From positions 1 through 44,136 of the forward strand of contig NZ_VCHX02000339.1 of NCBI RefSeq assembly GCF_005768555.2: a stretch of DNA of 44,136 nucleotides, in the 5' to 3' direction. Below are positions 1-8,079 of this stretch, piece after piece; the first letter of the stretch is position 1, and every line of letters starts with the position of its first letter. The stretch is from Streptomyces sporangiiformans (GTDB lineage Bacteria > Actinomycetota > Actinomycetes > Streptomycetales > Streptomycetaceae). A program made the translations under genes and the position numbers. The notes beneath the pieces are model-generated. The model was not told where the DNA came from and searched no databases. It was given only the letters and a program-made list of their open reading frames with translations.

Positions 1-606
1 CACGGCCTGGCGCTCGCGCCCGAGCCGCCCGGCCCGGGCGAGGTGCGCGGGGCCGCGGGCCGCTGGCTCACCGGACGCTCCGTCGGCGGCGTCCTGTCCG
101 ACCCGGTGCTGCTGCGGCATCTCCTCTGGATCGCCGTCGCCTCGGGGCGGCCGCTCCAACTGCACGCGGGGCTCGGCGAATCAGGCCTGCGCCTCGACCG
201 CACCGACCCCGTGCTGCTCACGGACTTCGCCCGCGCCACGGCCGGCCTCGGCACCGACCTCGTGCTGTTGCACGGATATCCGTTCCACCGGCACACGGCG
301 CACCTCGCCGGGGTCTTCCCGCATGTGTACGCCGACCTGGGCGCGGCCCTCGTCCGTACGGGCGCCCGCGCGTCCGCCGTACTCTCCGAGATCCTGGAAC
401 TCGCCCCCTTCGGCAAGCTCCTCTTCTCCTCCGGTGCCCAAGGCCTGCCCGAACTGCATGTGGTCGGGGCCCGCCTCTTCCGGGAGTCGCTGACCCGGGT
501 CCTCGGCACCTGGGTGGCCGAAGGAGCGTGGTCACCGGCGGACGCGCAGCGGGTGGCGGAACTGATCGCGGCGGGGAACGCGCGGCGGGTGTACGGGCTG
601 GACTGA
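1..606 (+). CDS. Amidohydrolase-family protein, C-terminal part (5' end outside window)
   Basis: The frame is open from base 1, so the gene starts upstream of the window; 201 codons are visible. The segments LQLHAGLGE, LVLLHGYPFHRHTAHLAG and VFPHVYADLG alternate strand and helix as in the second half of an amidohydrolase (TIM-barrel metal hydrolase) fold, with histidines at strand ends. Near the end comes KLLFSSGAQGLPELH. In the amidohydrolase-2 family this strand usually ends in a metal-binding or catalytic Asp (for example GSD or SSD); here a Gly occupies that place. The protein may therefore have altered or lost hydrolase activity. Substrate unknown. It is followed after 18 bases by a nucleotidyltransferase-like gene on the same strand. 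Confidence 0.7.
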   Translation, partial: HGLALAPEPPGPGEVRGAAGRWLTGRSVGGVLSDPVLLRHLLWIAVASGRPLQLHAGLGESGLRLDRTDPVLLTDFARATAGLGTDLVLLHGYPFHRHTAHLAGVFPHVYADLGAALVRTGARASAVLSEILELAPFGKLLFSSGAQGLPELHVVGARLFRESLTRVLGTWVAEGAWSPADAQRVAELIAAGNARRVYGLD

Positions 607-624
607 GCTGTCCAGACTGTGCGC

Positions 625-1374
625 ATGCCCCGCAGCGACGCGACCGACCGGCTCCTCGACCGCTTCCTCACCGAACTGTGCGACCTTGCCCCGGTCGCCG
701 TATGGGCCCACGGCTCACTCGGCGGCGGCGACTATCAGGAGGGCCGCAGTGACCTGGACCTGATCGCGGTGCTGAACGGCCCGATCACGGTGAGGACGGT
801 CTGGCGGGTGGCGCGGCTGCACGCCCGCCTGCGTGCCGAGCGGCTCGTCGACAAGCTGCACTGCAGCTATCTGACACCCGACACGGTGGGCGGCGCCGAG
901 CGGCGGCACCTCACCTGGGCGCACGAGCACCTGTTCAAGCGGCCGGTCACCCCGGTGACCCGGCGTGAGCTGCACACCTTCGGGCTGGTCCTGCACGGTG
1001 AGCCGCCCATGGGCCTGCTGCCGCCGGTGCCGGACAGCGAACTCGCCGAGTTCGTCGTGCGCGACCAGCGGGACTTCTGGCGTCGCCAGGTCGACCGGGC
1101 CGCCAACTGGACGCAGGACGTCTGGGTGGACCTGGGGCTCGTCACGTACGCCCGTGCCGCGGTCACCCTGAAAGAGGGGCGGCTGATCACCAAACGGGAG
1201 GCACTGGATCTGCTGCCCGGACTCGGCGCGCCCGGCGAGGTGGTCGAGGACATCCGGCGGCGACGGTACGGGGACCGTGGGGCGCCGAGCGAGGAGTGGG
1301 CCGCCCGCCGCGGTGGGCTGACCCGGGACTATCTCGGCCCGGCGATCGACGCCCTCGTACAGGCGTACGCGTGA
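625..1374 (+). CDS. Nucleotidyltransferase-fold protein (aminoglycoside adenylyltransferase-like)
   Basis: About 249 residues. The N-terminal region has AHGSLGGGDYQEGRSDLDL, the G-S-X(9-13)-D-X-D signature of the polymerase-beta-like nucleotidyltransferase fold, with the two metal-binding Asp residues in SDLDL. The rest is helical, as in ANT-type aminoglycoside adenylyltransferases and related orphan proteins. The substrate cannot be read from sequence, and most chromosomal homologues are not proven resistance genes. An in-frame GTG lies two codons upstream at 619; no convincing ribosome binding site precedes either, so the start is uncertain. It converges on ctaA, separated by about 56 bases containing short GTGAC/GTCAC inverted repeats. 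Confidence 0.7.
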   Translation: MPRSDATDRLLDRFLTELCDLAPVAVWAHGSLGGGDYQEGRSDLDLIAVLNGPITVRTVWRVARLHARLRAERLVDKLHCSYLTPDTVGGAERRHLTWAHEHLFKRPVTPVTRRELHTFGLVLHGEPPMGLLPPVPDSELAEFVVRDQRDFWRRQVDRAANWTQDVWVDLGLVTYARAAVTLKEGRLITKREALDLLPGLGAPGEVVEDIRRRRYGDRGAPSEEWAARRGGLTRDYLGPAIDALVQAYA

Positions 1375-1430
1375 CTCACGAACGCGTCACTCGCGAACGT
1401 CATGCGTGACTCAAGCCGGCGTGGCGACTC

Positions 1431-2438
1431 TCACGCGCGCGTGGCCACCGGTTCCGTCGACGGACCCGGTACTTCCACCAGGTCCTCCGGCCGTTCCCGG
1501 AGGGACAGCAGGACGCGCAGCGTCGCGATCCAGACCACGCAGGAGCCGAACATATGGAGGCCGACCAGGATCTCGGGGAGGTCGGTGAAGTACTGGACGT
1601 AGCCGATGACGCCCTGGGCGAGGAGGACCAGGAAGAGAACGCGGGTGCGGACGAGGGGGCCCTTGGGGGCGTCGACCGCCTTCAGCACGAACCACAGGGC
1701 GAAGGTCAGCGTCACCACGATCCAGGCCAGGACGGCATGCAGCTTGCTGACGTCCTCCCAGCTCACGGGCATGCGTTCGACGTCCCTCGAGTCACCGGCG
1801 TGCGGGCCCGCACCGGTGACGACCGTGCCGACCGCGATCAGCAGGACGGTGGCGGCGACCATGAACCACACGAGCTGCCGCACCGACTTGCCGACCAGCG
1901 GGCGCGACGCGCCGTCGCCCTCGCGGGTGCGCTGCCACATCACCGTGGCGACGGCGATCAGCGCACTGGAGAGAAGGAAGTGAGCCGCGACCGTGTACGG
2001 GTTGAGGCCCACCAGGACGACGATGCCGCCGAGTACCGCGTTGCCCATGACGACCCAGAACTGCGTCCAGCCCAGCCGCGTGAGGCTGCGCCGGTACGGC
2101 TTCTCGGAGCGTGCGGCGATGATCGCCCAGCCGACCGCGGCGCACAGGACGTACGTCAGCATGCGGTTGCCGAACTCGATGTAGCCGTGAATGCCCATCT
2201 CGCTCGTGTTGGTGAGCGAGTCCTCGGTGCACTTGGGCCAGGTCGGGCAGCCCAGCCCCGAGCCGGTCAGCCGTACGGCACCGCCGGTGACCACGATGAG
2301 CACCGCCATGACCAGCGCGGCGAGGGCCGCGCGCTGAACCGTCCGGGGACCGGGAGTCCAGCGTGCGGCGATGAAGGCGAGGGGGTTGCGTACGGCCTCG
2401 GTGGCCTCCGCGCGGGTCAGATTCGGCACGGGCACCAT
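1431..2438 (-). CDS. ctaA: Heme A synthase, COX15/CtaA family
   Basis: Integral membrane protein of about 335 residues with roughly eight hydrophobic helices. It oxidises the C8 methyl of heme O to the formyl group of heme A, the cofactor of aa3-type cytochrome oxidase. Diagnostic features are VTGGAVRLTGSGLGCPTWPKC after the first helix (the GSGLGCPDWP-type motif with the paired Cys of the extracellular loop), IHGYIEFGNRM (heme-ligand His plus E-x-x-N-R) and later histidines in AAHFLLSSAL and GLHMFG. ATG at 2438 is used; a GTG at 2459 would add seven residues, and a TACGAT -10-like hexamer just upstream could alternatively drive a leaderless start at a GTG three codons inside. It lies next to an ABC exporter and the suf operon, an arrangement I recall from other actinobacteria. 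Confidence 0.93.
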   Translation of the reverse strand: MVPVPNLTRAEATEAVRNPLAFIAARWTPGPRTVQRAALAALVMAVLIVVTGGAVRLTGSGLGCPTWPKCTEDSLTNTSEMGIHGYIEFGNRMLTYVLCAAVGWAIIAARSEKPYRRSLTRLGWTQFWVVMGNAVLGGIVVLVGLNPYTVAAHFLLSSALIAVATVMWQRTREGDGASRPLVGKSVRQLVWFMVAATVLLIAVGTVVTGAGPHAGDSRDVERMPVSWEDVSKLHAVLAWIVVTLTFALWFVLKAVDAPKGPLVRTRVLFLVLLAQGVIGYVQYFTDLPEILVGLHMFGSCVVWIATLRVLLSLRERPEDLVEVPGPSTEPVATRA

Positions 2439-2480
2439 CGTAGGGGGCCGCTTGTGCACGCCTTCACGAGGGGGAGGTCT

Positions 2481-3251
2481 CTACTCCCACCGGAAGAAAC
2501 GGGCGGCGGCCGCGAGGCCGACAACCCCCCAAACGGCCAGGATCCCGAGGTTCCCCCACGGCATCCCGGCCCCGTGCTGGAGCACGTCCCGGAGCCCGTC
2601 CGAGAGGGCCGAGATCGGCAGCAGGCCGAGGACGTCCTGCGCGGCGTCCGGGAACTTGTCCAGGGGCACGACGACTCCGCCGCCCACGAGCAGCAGCAGG
2701 AAGACCAGGTTCGCGGCGGCCAGCGTGGCCTCCGCCTTCAGCGTGCCCGCCATCAGCAGGCCCAGGCCCGAGAAGGCGGCCGTGCCGAGGAGAAGCAGGA
2801 GCAGAACGGCGAGAGGGTTGCCGCCGGGGGACCAGCCGAGGGCGAACGCGATCACGGTCAGCAGGAACACCTGGAGGATCTCCGTGACCAGCACGGAGAG
2901 CGTCTTCGCCGCCATCAGCCCCCAGCGCGGCAGCGGCGAGATCGCGAGCCGCTTCAGTACCCCGTACCGCCGCTCGAAGCCCGTCGCGATGGCCTGGCCC
3001 GTGAAGGCCGTCGACATCACCGCGAGCGCGAGGATGCCGGGGGCCAGGAAGTCGACGGCCTCGCCCTCGCCCGTGTCGACGACGTCGACCGAGCTGAACA
3101 GCACGAGCAGCAGCGTCGGGATGACGACCGTGAGCAGCAGCTGCTCGCCGTTACGCAGCAGCATCTTCGTCTCGAGCACCGCCTGCGCCGCGATCATGCG
3201 GGACAGCGGGGCCGCCCCCGGCTTCGGGGTGTACGTACCGGCGGTGGTCAC
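2481..3251 (-). CDS. ABC-2 type exporter permease
   Basis: About 256 residues with six predicted membrane helices (for example LLLTVVIPTLLLVLF, FLLTVIAFALGW, LVFLLLLVGGGVVVP). This is the layout of ABC-2 (drug or daunorubicin-type) transporter membrane subunits. It starts at a GTG whose last two bases overlap the TGA of the ATPase gene upstream (GTGA), so the two are translationally coupled and form one exporter. A longer open frame extends upstream of this GTG but only shadows the ATPase gene. Substrate unknown; the position beside ctaA and suf suggests, but does not show, a link to heme or respiratory biogenesis. Confidence 0.85.
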   Translation of the reverse strand: MTTAGTYTPKPGAAPLSRMIAAQAVLETKMLLRNGEQLLLTVVIPTLLLVLFSSVDVVDTGEGEAVDFLAPGILALAVMSTAFTGQAIATGFERRYGVLKRLAISPLPRWGLMAAKTLSVLVTEILQVFLLTVIAFALGWSPGGNPLAVLLLLLLGTAAFSGLGLLMAGTLKAEATLAAANLVFLLLLVGGGVVVPLDKFPDAAQDVLGLLPISALSDGLRDVLQHGAGMPWGNLGILAVWGVVGLAAAARFFRWE

Positions 3252-4171
3252 GAACGCAGCTCCTTGCCGGTCAGTTCCAAGAAGACGTCTTCCAGCGTGT
3301 GCCGCTCCACCGAGATCTTCTCCGGCATCACGCCGTGCTGGGCGCACCAGGACGTGACGGTCGCGAGGAGCTGGGGGTTCACCTTGCCGCCCACCCGGTA
3401 CGCGCCCGGGGTCAGCTCGGCCGCGGTGCAGTCCGGTGGGAGGGCCTTGAGGAGGGAACCTATGTCGAGGGCGGGACGCCCGCTGAAGCGGAGGGTGTTC
3501 TCGGCGCCGCCGCGGCACAGCTCCTCCGGCGAACCCTGGGCGATGACCCGGCCCGCGTCGATGATCGCCACGTCGTCGGCGAGCTGCTCGGCCTCGTCCA
3601 TGTGGTGCGTGGTCAGGATGGCCGAGACGCCGTCCGTGCGGAGATCGCGTACGAGGTCCCAGGTCGCCCGGCGGGCCTGCGGGTCGAGACCCGCGGTCGG
3701 CTCGTCCAGGAAGACCATTTCGGGCCGGCCGACCACGGCCATCGCGAGCGCGAGCCGCTGCTGCTGGCCGCCGGACAGGCGCCGGTACGTCGTGCGGCCG
3801 CAGCTGCCGAGGCCGAGGCGCTCGATCAGGGCGTCCACGTCGAGCGGGCGGGCGTGCAGCTGGGCCACGTGGCGGAGCATTTCGTCCGCGCGGGCGCCCG
3901 AGTAGACGCCGCCGGACTGGAGCATCACGCCGATGCGGGGGCGCAGGGCGGCGGCCTCGCGTATCGGGTCGAGACCGAGCACCCGTACCGTTCCGGAGTC
4001 CGGCTTCCGGTATCCCTCACAGGTCTCGACCGTGGTCGTCTTGCCCGCTCCGTTGGGACCGAGTACGGCGGTGATGCCTGGCCCGGCCGCCAGATCGAGG
4101 CCGTTCACCGCGGTCTTCGTGCCGTACCGCTTCACCAGGGCCTGGACCTGGACGACAGGGTCACTTCGCAT
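3248..4171 (-). CDS. ABC transporter ATP-binding protein (exporter)
   Basis: About 307 residues. Walker A GPNGAGKTT, Q-loop in GVMLQSGG, signature LSGGQQQRLALA, Walker B MVFLDEPTAGLDP and switch His in LTTHHMDEAEQL are all intact, followed by a C-terminal extension typical of DrrA/CcmA-like exporters. It energises the permease encoded immediately downstream. ATG at 4171 is chosen because the protein then begins just before the first strand of the nucleotide-binding fold. On this strand a TAGACT hexamer (4185-4180) ends eight bases before the ATG, which fits a -10 box and a leaderless transcript. It is divergent from sufR. Confidence 0.9.
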   Translation of the reverse strand: MRSDPVVQVQALVKRYGTKTAVNGLDLAAGPGITAVLGPNGAGKTTTVETCEGYRKPDSGTVRVLGLDPIREAAALRPRIGVMLQSGGVYSGARADEMLRHVAQLHARPLDVDALIERLGLGSCGRTTYRRLSGGQQQRLALAMAVVGRPEMVFLDEPTAGLDPQARRATWDLVRDLRTDGVSAILTTHHMDEAEQLADDVAIIDAGRVIAQGSPEELCRGGAENTLRFSGRPALDIGSLLKALPPDCTAAELTPGAYRVGGKVNPQLLATVTSWCAQHGVMPEKISVERHTLEDVFLELTGKELRS

Positions 4172-4266
4172 GGGGGCCAAGTCTAGGGAACGGGTGCGGG
4201 GGCCCCGCCCGGCGGGGCGGCCCGCGGTGGAGAACCGATCGATCAAAGATCATTTCCGCAGGTCAG

Positions 4267-4282
4267 CTTAGGTAGACCTAAG
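4267..4282. promoter_or_regulatory. Palindrome between the ABC exporter and sufR (iron-box-like half sites)
   Basis: CTTAGGT-AG-ACCTAAG is a perfect inverted repeat with 7-bp arms around 2 bp, in the divergent region between the ABC ATPase gene and sufR. TTAGGT/ACCTAA are the half sites of DtxR/IdeR/DmdR iron boxes, but the usual 19-bp box has a 7-bp spacing, so this is a compact variant. It is a good operator candidate for an iron or Fe-S responsive regulator; which protein binds it is inference. Confidence 0.6.
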
Positions 4283-4340
4283 TGATACAGCGCACCGTCG
4301 GTCGGCAGGGGCGCGGCTTGTCACTCTCTGAGGAATTACG

Positions 4341-4354
4341 CAACAATGGTGTTG
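4341..4354. promoter_or_regulatory. SufR-type operator overlapping the sufR promoter and start
   Basis: CAAC-AATGGT-GTTG matches exactly the CAAC-N6-GTTG motif known for SufR binding in cyanobacteria; the arms extend to CAACA/TGTTG. A TTGTCA (4318-4323), an 18-bp gap and AACAAT (4342-4347) make a plausible -35/-10 pair, so the box covers the -10 and the first base of the GTG start codon at 4354. This predicts direct autorepression by steric blocking and a leaderless sufR transcript. Confidence 0.72.
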
Positions 4355-5088
4355 TGAAAAACGTCGGCGAGGCTCCGCAGGAGGAACTCGCGACCGGGGA
4401 GCGCTCCACGCGCAACCGGGTCGCGCGATCCATCCTGGACCACGGCCCCTCGACCGTGGCCGACCTGGCCGGCCGTCTCGGCCTCACCCAGGCCGCCGTC
4501 CGGCGGCATCTCGACGCACTGGTCGCCGACGACGTCGTGGAGGCCCGCGAGAAGCGCGTCTACGGAGCGCGTACGCGCGGCCGGCCCGCCAAGATCTTCG
4601 CCCTGACGGACTGCGGCCGGGACGCCTTCTACCAGTCGTACGACAAACTCGCCGCCGACGCACTGCGCTGGATCGCGGAGCGCGAGGGTGGGGACGAGGC
4701 CGTCGCGGCCTTCGCCCGCGCCCGGCTCGCCGCCCAGGCCGGGGCGTACCGCAAGGCCGTGGAGGCCGCGACACCCGAGAAGCGCACCGAAGCGCTCGCC
4801 AAGGCCCTGAGTGTGGACGGGTACGCTGCTACGGCGCGTAGCGCGCCCCTTCCGCAGAGGGGCGAACAGCTCTGCCAGCACCACTGCCCGGTCGCCCATG
4901 TCGCCGAGCAGTTCCCGCAGCTGTGCGAGGCGGAGACCGAAATCTTCTCCCAGTTGCTCGGCACACATGTCCAGCGGCTGGCCACCATCGCCCACGGTGA
5001 CGGCGTCTGCACGACGTTCATCCCCAAGGCGAGCCATCAGACCACCGATAACGCATCCGCAAGCACGGCCGGGAGGAACCCCGCATGA
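4354..5088 (+). CDS. sufR: Fe-S cluster-sensing repressor SufR of the suf operon
   Basis: About 244 residues. An N-terminal winged helix (VARSILDHGPSTVADLAGRLG, then the recognition helix TQAAVRRHLDAL) is followed by the wing with TRGRPAKIF. The C-terminal domain carries four cysteines, about residues 174, 178 (CQHHC), 191 and 219, placed as in SufR proteins that hold a [4Fe-4S] or [2Fe-2S] cluster. The family represses suf operons when clusters are sufficient. The GTG at 4354 is chosen over a GTG at 4282: it matches the usual N-terminus, sits 7 bases after a possible -10, and overlaps a SufR box. The stop overlaps the sufB ATG (ATGA). Confidence 0.93.
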   Translation: MKNVGEAPQEELATGERSTRNRVARSILDHGPSTVADLAGRLGLTQAAVRRHLDALVADDVVEAREKRVYGARTRGRPAKIFALTDCGRDAFYQSYDKLAADALRWIAEREGGDEAVAAFARARLAAQAGAYRKAVEAATPEKRTEALAKALSVDGYAATARSAPLPQRGEQLCQHHCPVAHVAEQFPQLCEAETEIFSQLLGTHVQRLATIAHGDGVCTTFIPKASHQTTDNASASTAGRNPA

Positions 5089-6506
5089 CTCTCCCCACGG
5101 AGACTGCCCACCCCGAGCTCGAGGGCCTGGGCAAGTACGAGTACGGCTGGGCCGACTCCGACACGGCCGGCGCCTCTGCCAAGCGCGGCATCAACGAGGA
5201 CGTCGTCCGCGACATCTCCGAGAAGAAGAACGAGCCGGAGTGGATGACCAAGCTCCGTCTCAAGGGCCTGCGCCTGTTCGAGAAGAAGCCCATGCCGAAC
5301 TGGGGCTCGGACCTCTCGGGCATCGACTTCGACAACATCAAGTACTTCGTGCGCTCCACGGAGAAGCAGGCGGAGTCCTGGGAGGACCTGCCCGAGGACA
5401 TCAAGAACACGTACGACAAGCTCGGCATCCCGGAGGCGGAGAAGCAGCGCCTCGTCGCCGGTGTCGCGGCCCAGTACGAGTCGGAGGTCGTCTACCACCA
5501 GATCCGCGAGGACCTGGAGGAGCAGGGCGTAATCTTCCTGGACACCGACACGGCCCTGAGGGAGCACCCGGAGCTCTTCAAGGAGTACTTCGGGACCGTC
5601 ATCCCGGTCGGTGACAACAAGTTCGCCTCGCTGAACTCCGCCGTGTGGTCCGGCGGCTCCTTCATCTACGTGCCGAAGGGCGTGCACGTCGAGATCCCGC
5701 TCCAGGCCTACTTCCGCATCAACACGGAGAACATGGGCCAGTTCGAGCGGACGCTGATCATCGTCGACGAGGGCGCCTACGTGCACTACGTCGAGGGCTG
5801 CACCGCCCCGATCTACAAGAGCGACTCGCTGCACAGCGCGGTCGTCGAGATCATCGTCAAGAAGAACGCCCGCTGCCGCTACACGACCATCCAGAACTGG
5901 TCGAACAACGTCTACAACCTGGTCACCAAGCGCGCCGTGGCGTACGAGGGCGCGACCATGGAGTGGATCGACGGCAACATCGGCTCCAAGGTGACGATGA
6001 AGTACCCGGCCGTCTACCTGATGGGCGAGCACGCCAAGGGCGAGACCCTGTCCATCGCCTTCGCGGGCGAGGGGCAGCACCAGGACGCCGGCTCCAAGAT
6101 GGTCCACATGGCGCCGAACACCTCCTCCAACATCGTGTCGAAGTCCGTCGCTCGCGGTGGCGGCCGTACGTCGTACCGCGGCCTGGTCGAGATCGGTGAG
6201 GGCGCCGCGGGCTCGAAGTCCAACGTGCTCTGCGACGCGCTGCTGGTCGACACGATCTCGCGGTCCGACACGTACCCGTACGTGGACGTCCGTGAGGACG
6301 ATGTGTCCATGGGCCACGAGGCGACCGTCTCCAAGGTCTCCGAGGACCAGCTCTTCTACCTGATGAGCCGTGGTCTCTCCGAGTTCGAGGCGATGGCGAT
6401 GATCGTGCGCGGCTTCGTCGAGCCGATCGCCAAGGAGCTCCCCATGGAGTACGCCCTGGAGCTCAACCGGCTGATCGAGCTGCAGATGGAAGGCGCGGTC
6501 GGCTAA
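5085..6506 (+). CDS. sufB: Fe-S cluster assembly scaffold protein SufB
   Basis: 473 residues, normal full length. SufB is the scaffold subunit of the cytosolic SufBCD complex, on which [4Fe-4S] clusters are built. The right-handed beta-helix core contains MEWIDGNIGSKVTMKYP. Further on are KSNVLCDALL with the conserved Cys thought to receive persulfide sulfur, and MGHEATVSKVSEDQLFYLMSRG with the His-Glu pair facing SufD. The ATG overlaps the sufR stop and follows a GGGAGGAA ribosome binding site about 9 bases away. First structural gene of the operon. Confidence 0.97.
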   Translation: MTLPTETAHPELEGLGKYEYGWADSDTAGASAKRGINEDVVRDISEKKNEPEWMTKLRLKGLRLFEKKPMPNWGSDLSGIDFDNIKYFVRSTEKQAESWEDLPEDIKNTYDKLGIPEAEKQRLVAGVAAQYESEVVYHQIREDLEEQGVIFLDTDTALREHPELFKEYFGTVIPVGDNKFASLNSAVWSGGSFIYVPKGVHVEIPLQAYFRINTENMGQFERTLIIVDEGAYVHYVEGCTAPIYKSDSLHSAVVEIIVKKNARCRYTTIQNWSNNVYNLVTKRAVAYEGATMEWIDGNIGSKVTMKYPAVYLMGEHAKGETLSIAFAGEGQHQDAGSKMVHMAPNTSSNIVSKSVARGGGRTSYRGLVEIGEGAAGSKSNVLCDALLVDTISRSDTYPYVDVREDDVSMGHEATVSKVSEDQLFYLMSRGLSEFEAMAMIVRGFVEPIAKELPMEYALELNRLIELQMEGAVG

Positions 6507-6561
6507 CCCCGCCCCATCGGTCAGCACACGTCTTACTCAGAGAGAGAGCACTACGACAGCC

Positions 6562-7743
6562 ATGGCTGAGGCTCAGAACATCCCGGTGGGCTCCACCACC
6601 GCCGGCCAGATCGCGGTGGCCGCAGAGTCGACCGTCGCCACGCGCATGAGCGCGCCCCCGTCCTTCGACGTGGCGGACTTCCCGGTCCCGCACGGTCGCG
6701 AGGAGGAGTGGCGGTTCACGCCGCTGGAGCGGCTGCGCGGGCTGCACGACGGCTCCGCGGTCGCGACCGGCGACGGCCTGAAGGTCGACATCGACGCTCC
6801 CGAGGGAGTCGTCGTCGAGACCGTCGGCCGTGACGACGCCCGGATCGGCAAGGCGGGCACCCCGGTGGACCGCGTCGCCGCCCAGGCGTACTCCGCCTTC
6901 GAGAAGGCCTCGGTCGTGTCCGTCCCCAAGGAGACGGTGCTGAGCGAGCCGATCCGTATCGCCGTGCACGGCGAGGGCGGGATCGCCTACGGCCACCAGG
7001 TCATCGAGCTGGGAGCCTTCGCCGAGGCCGTCGTCGTCATCGACCACACCGGTGACGCCGTGCTCGCGGCCAACGTCGACTACATCCTGGGCGACGGCGC
7101 CAAGCTGACCGTCGTCTCCGTCCAGGACTGGGACGACAAGGCCGTGCACGTCGGCCAGCACAACGCGCTGATCGGCCGCGACGCCACCTTCAAGTCGTTC
7201 GTCGTCACCTTCGGCGGCGACCTCGTACGCCTCCACCCGCGCGTCTCCTACGCCGGCACCGGCGGCGAGGCCGAGCTCTTCGGCCTGTACTTCACCGACG
7301 CCGGCCAGCACCAGGAGCACCGCCTCCTGGTCGACCACAACACCCCGCACTGCAAGTCGAACGTCGCCTACAAGGGCGCGCTCCAGGGCGACGACGCGCA
7401 CGCCGTGTGGATCGGTGACGTCCTCATCGAGGCCAAGGCCGAGGGCACGGACACCTACGAGATGAACCGCAACCTCGTCCTGACGGACGGCGCGCGGGTC
7501 GACTCGGTGCCGAACCTGGAGATCGAGACCGGCGAGATCGTCGGCGCCGGTCACGCGAGCGCCACCGGCCGCTTCGACGACGAGCAGCTCTTCTACCTGA
7601 TGGCCCGCGGTATCCCCGCCGGCGAGGCCCGCCGACTCGTCGTGCGCGGCTTCTTCGCCGAACTGGTCCAGCAGATCGGCGTCGACGACATCGAGGAGCG
7701 CCTGCTCACCAAGATCGACGAGGAGCTGGAGGCGTCGGTCTGA
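6562..7743 (+). CDS. sufD: Fe-S cluster assembly protein SufD
   Basis: 393 residues, a SufB paralogue and partner in the SufBC2D complex. The core is again a beta-helix. The C-terminal motif GAGHASATGRFDDEQLFYLMARGIP includes the His of SufD that, with SufB, is implicated in cluster formation. SufD usually lacks the SufB acceptor Cys, and none is seen at the matching place. It is separated from sufB by 55 bases with a GAG-rich stretch just before the start region. The stop overlaps the next start by one base (TGATG). Confidence 0.96.
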   Translation: MAEAQNIPVGSTTAGQIAVAAESTVATRMSAPPSFDVADFPVPHGREEEWRFTPLERLRGLHDGSAVATGDGLKVDIDAPEGVVVETVGRDDARIGKAGTPVDRVAAQAYSAFEKASVVSVPKETVLSEPIRIAVHGEGGIAYGHQVIELGAFAEAVVVIDHTGDAVLAANVDYILGDGAKLTVVSVQDWDDKAVHVGQHNALIGRDATFKSFVVTFGGDLVRLHPRVSYAGTGGEAELFGLYFTDAGQHQEHRLLVDHNTPHCKSNVAYKGALQGDDAHAVWIGDVLIEAKAEGTDTYEMNRNLVLTDGARVDSVPNLEIETGEIVGAGHASATGRFDDEQLFYLMARGIPAGEARRLVVRGFFAELVQQIGVDDIEERLLTKIDEELEASV

Positions 7744-8072
7744 TGACTGCCCCTGCGACGTTCCTGCGCGCCTGTGGGCTGAGCGAGCTGGAGGAGGGCA
7801 CCCCGAAGAGGGTGGAACTCGACGGCACGCCGGTCTCGGTCGTGCAGACCGAGGGTGAGGTGTTCGCGATCTATGACATCTGCTCGCACGCGAACGTCTC
7901 GCTCTCCGAGGGCGAGGTGGAGGACTGCCAGATCGAGTGCTGGCTGCACGGCTCCAGCTTCGACCTCCGTACCGGCAAACCGTCCGGCCTTCCCGCGACG
8001 CGCCCCGTCCCCGTATACCCCGTAAAGATCGAAGGGGACGACGTGCTCGTCTCCCTCACCCAGGAGTCCTGA
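7743..8072 (+). CDS. Rieske-type [2Fe-2S] ferredoxin-like protein inside the suf operon
   Basis: 109 residues with the Rieske pattern CSH-X16-CWLH: Cys47, His49, Cys66 and His69 would bind a [2Fe-2S] cluster with two His and two Cys ligands. The length and lack of other domains match the small soluble ferredoxin subunits annotated in non-heme iron dioxygenase systems, but no oxygenase is nearby. Its place between sufD and sufC, with a one-base overlap to sufD and 7 bases before sufC, points to a role in Suf assembly or electron supply. That role is inference from actinobacterial context. Confidence 0.92.
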   Translation: MTAPATFLRACGLSELEEGTPKRVELDGTPVSVVQTEGEVFAIYDICSHANVSLSEGEVEDCQIECWLHGSSFDLRTGKPSGLPATRPVPVYPVKIEGDDVLVSLTQES

Positions 8073-8079
8073 GGCACCC

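Noticed and set aside
1554..3905. A 783-codon open frame on the plus strand.
   Set aside because: It runs antisense through ctaA and the ABC transporter genes, is made of Arg/Glu/Gln/Gly-rich shadow sequence and has no recognisable domain.
4267..4282. A canonical DtxR/IdeR iron box.
   Set aside because: Half sites match but the spacing is 2 bp instead of 7, so it is reported only as iron-box-like.
4282..4353. Longer sufR starting at GTG 4282.
   Set aside because: The extra 24 residues do not resemble SufR N-termini and would span the predicted promoter and SufR box.
5037..7554. Long minus-strand open frames opposite sufB and sufD.
   Set aside because: They are shadows of the high-GC suf genes, with Val/Asp/Leu/Gly-biased sequence and no motifs.
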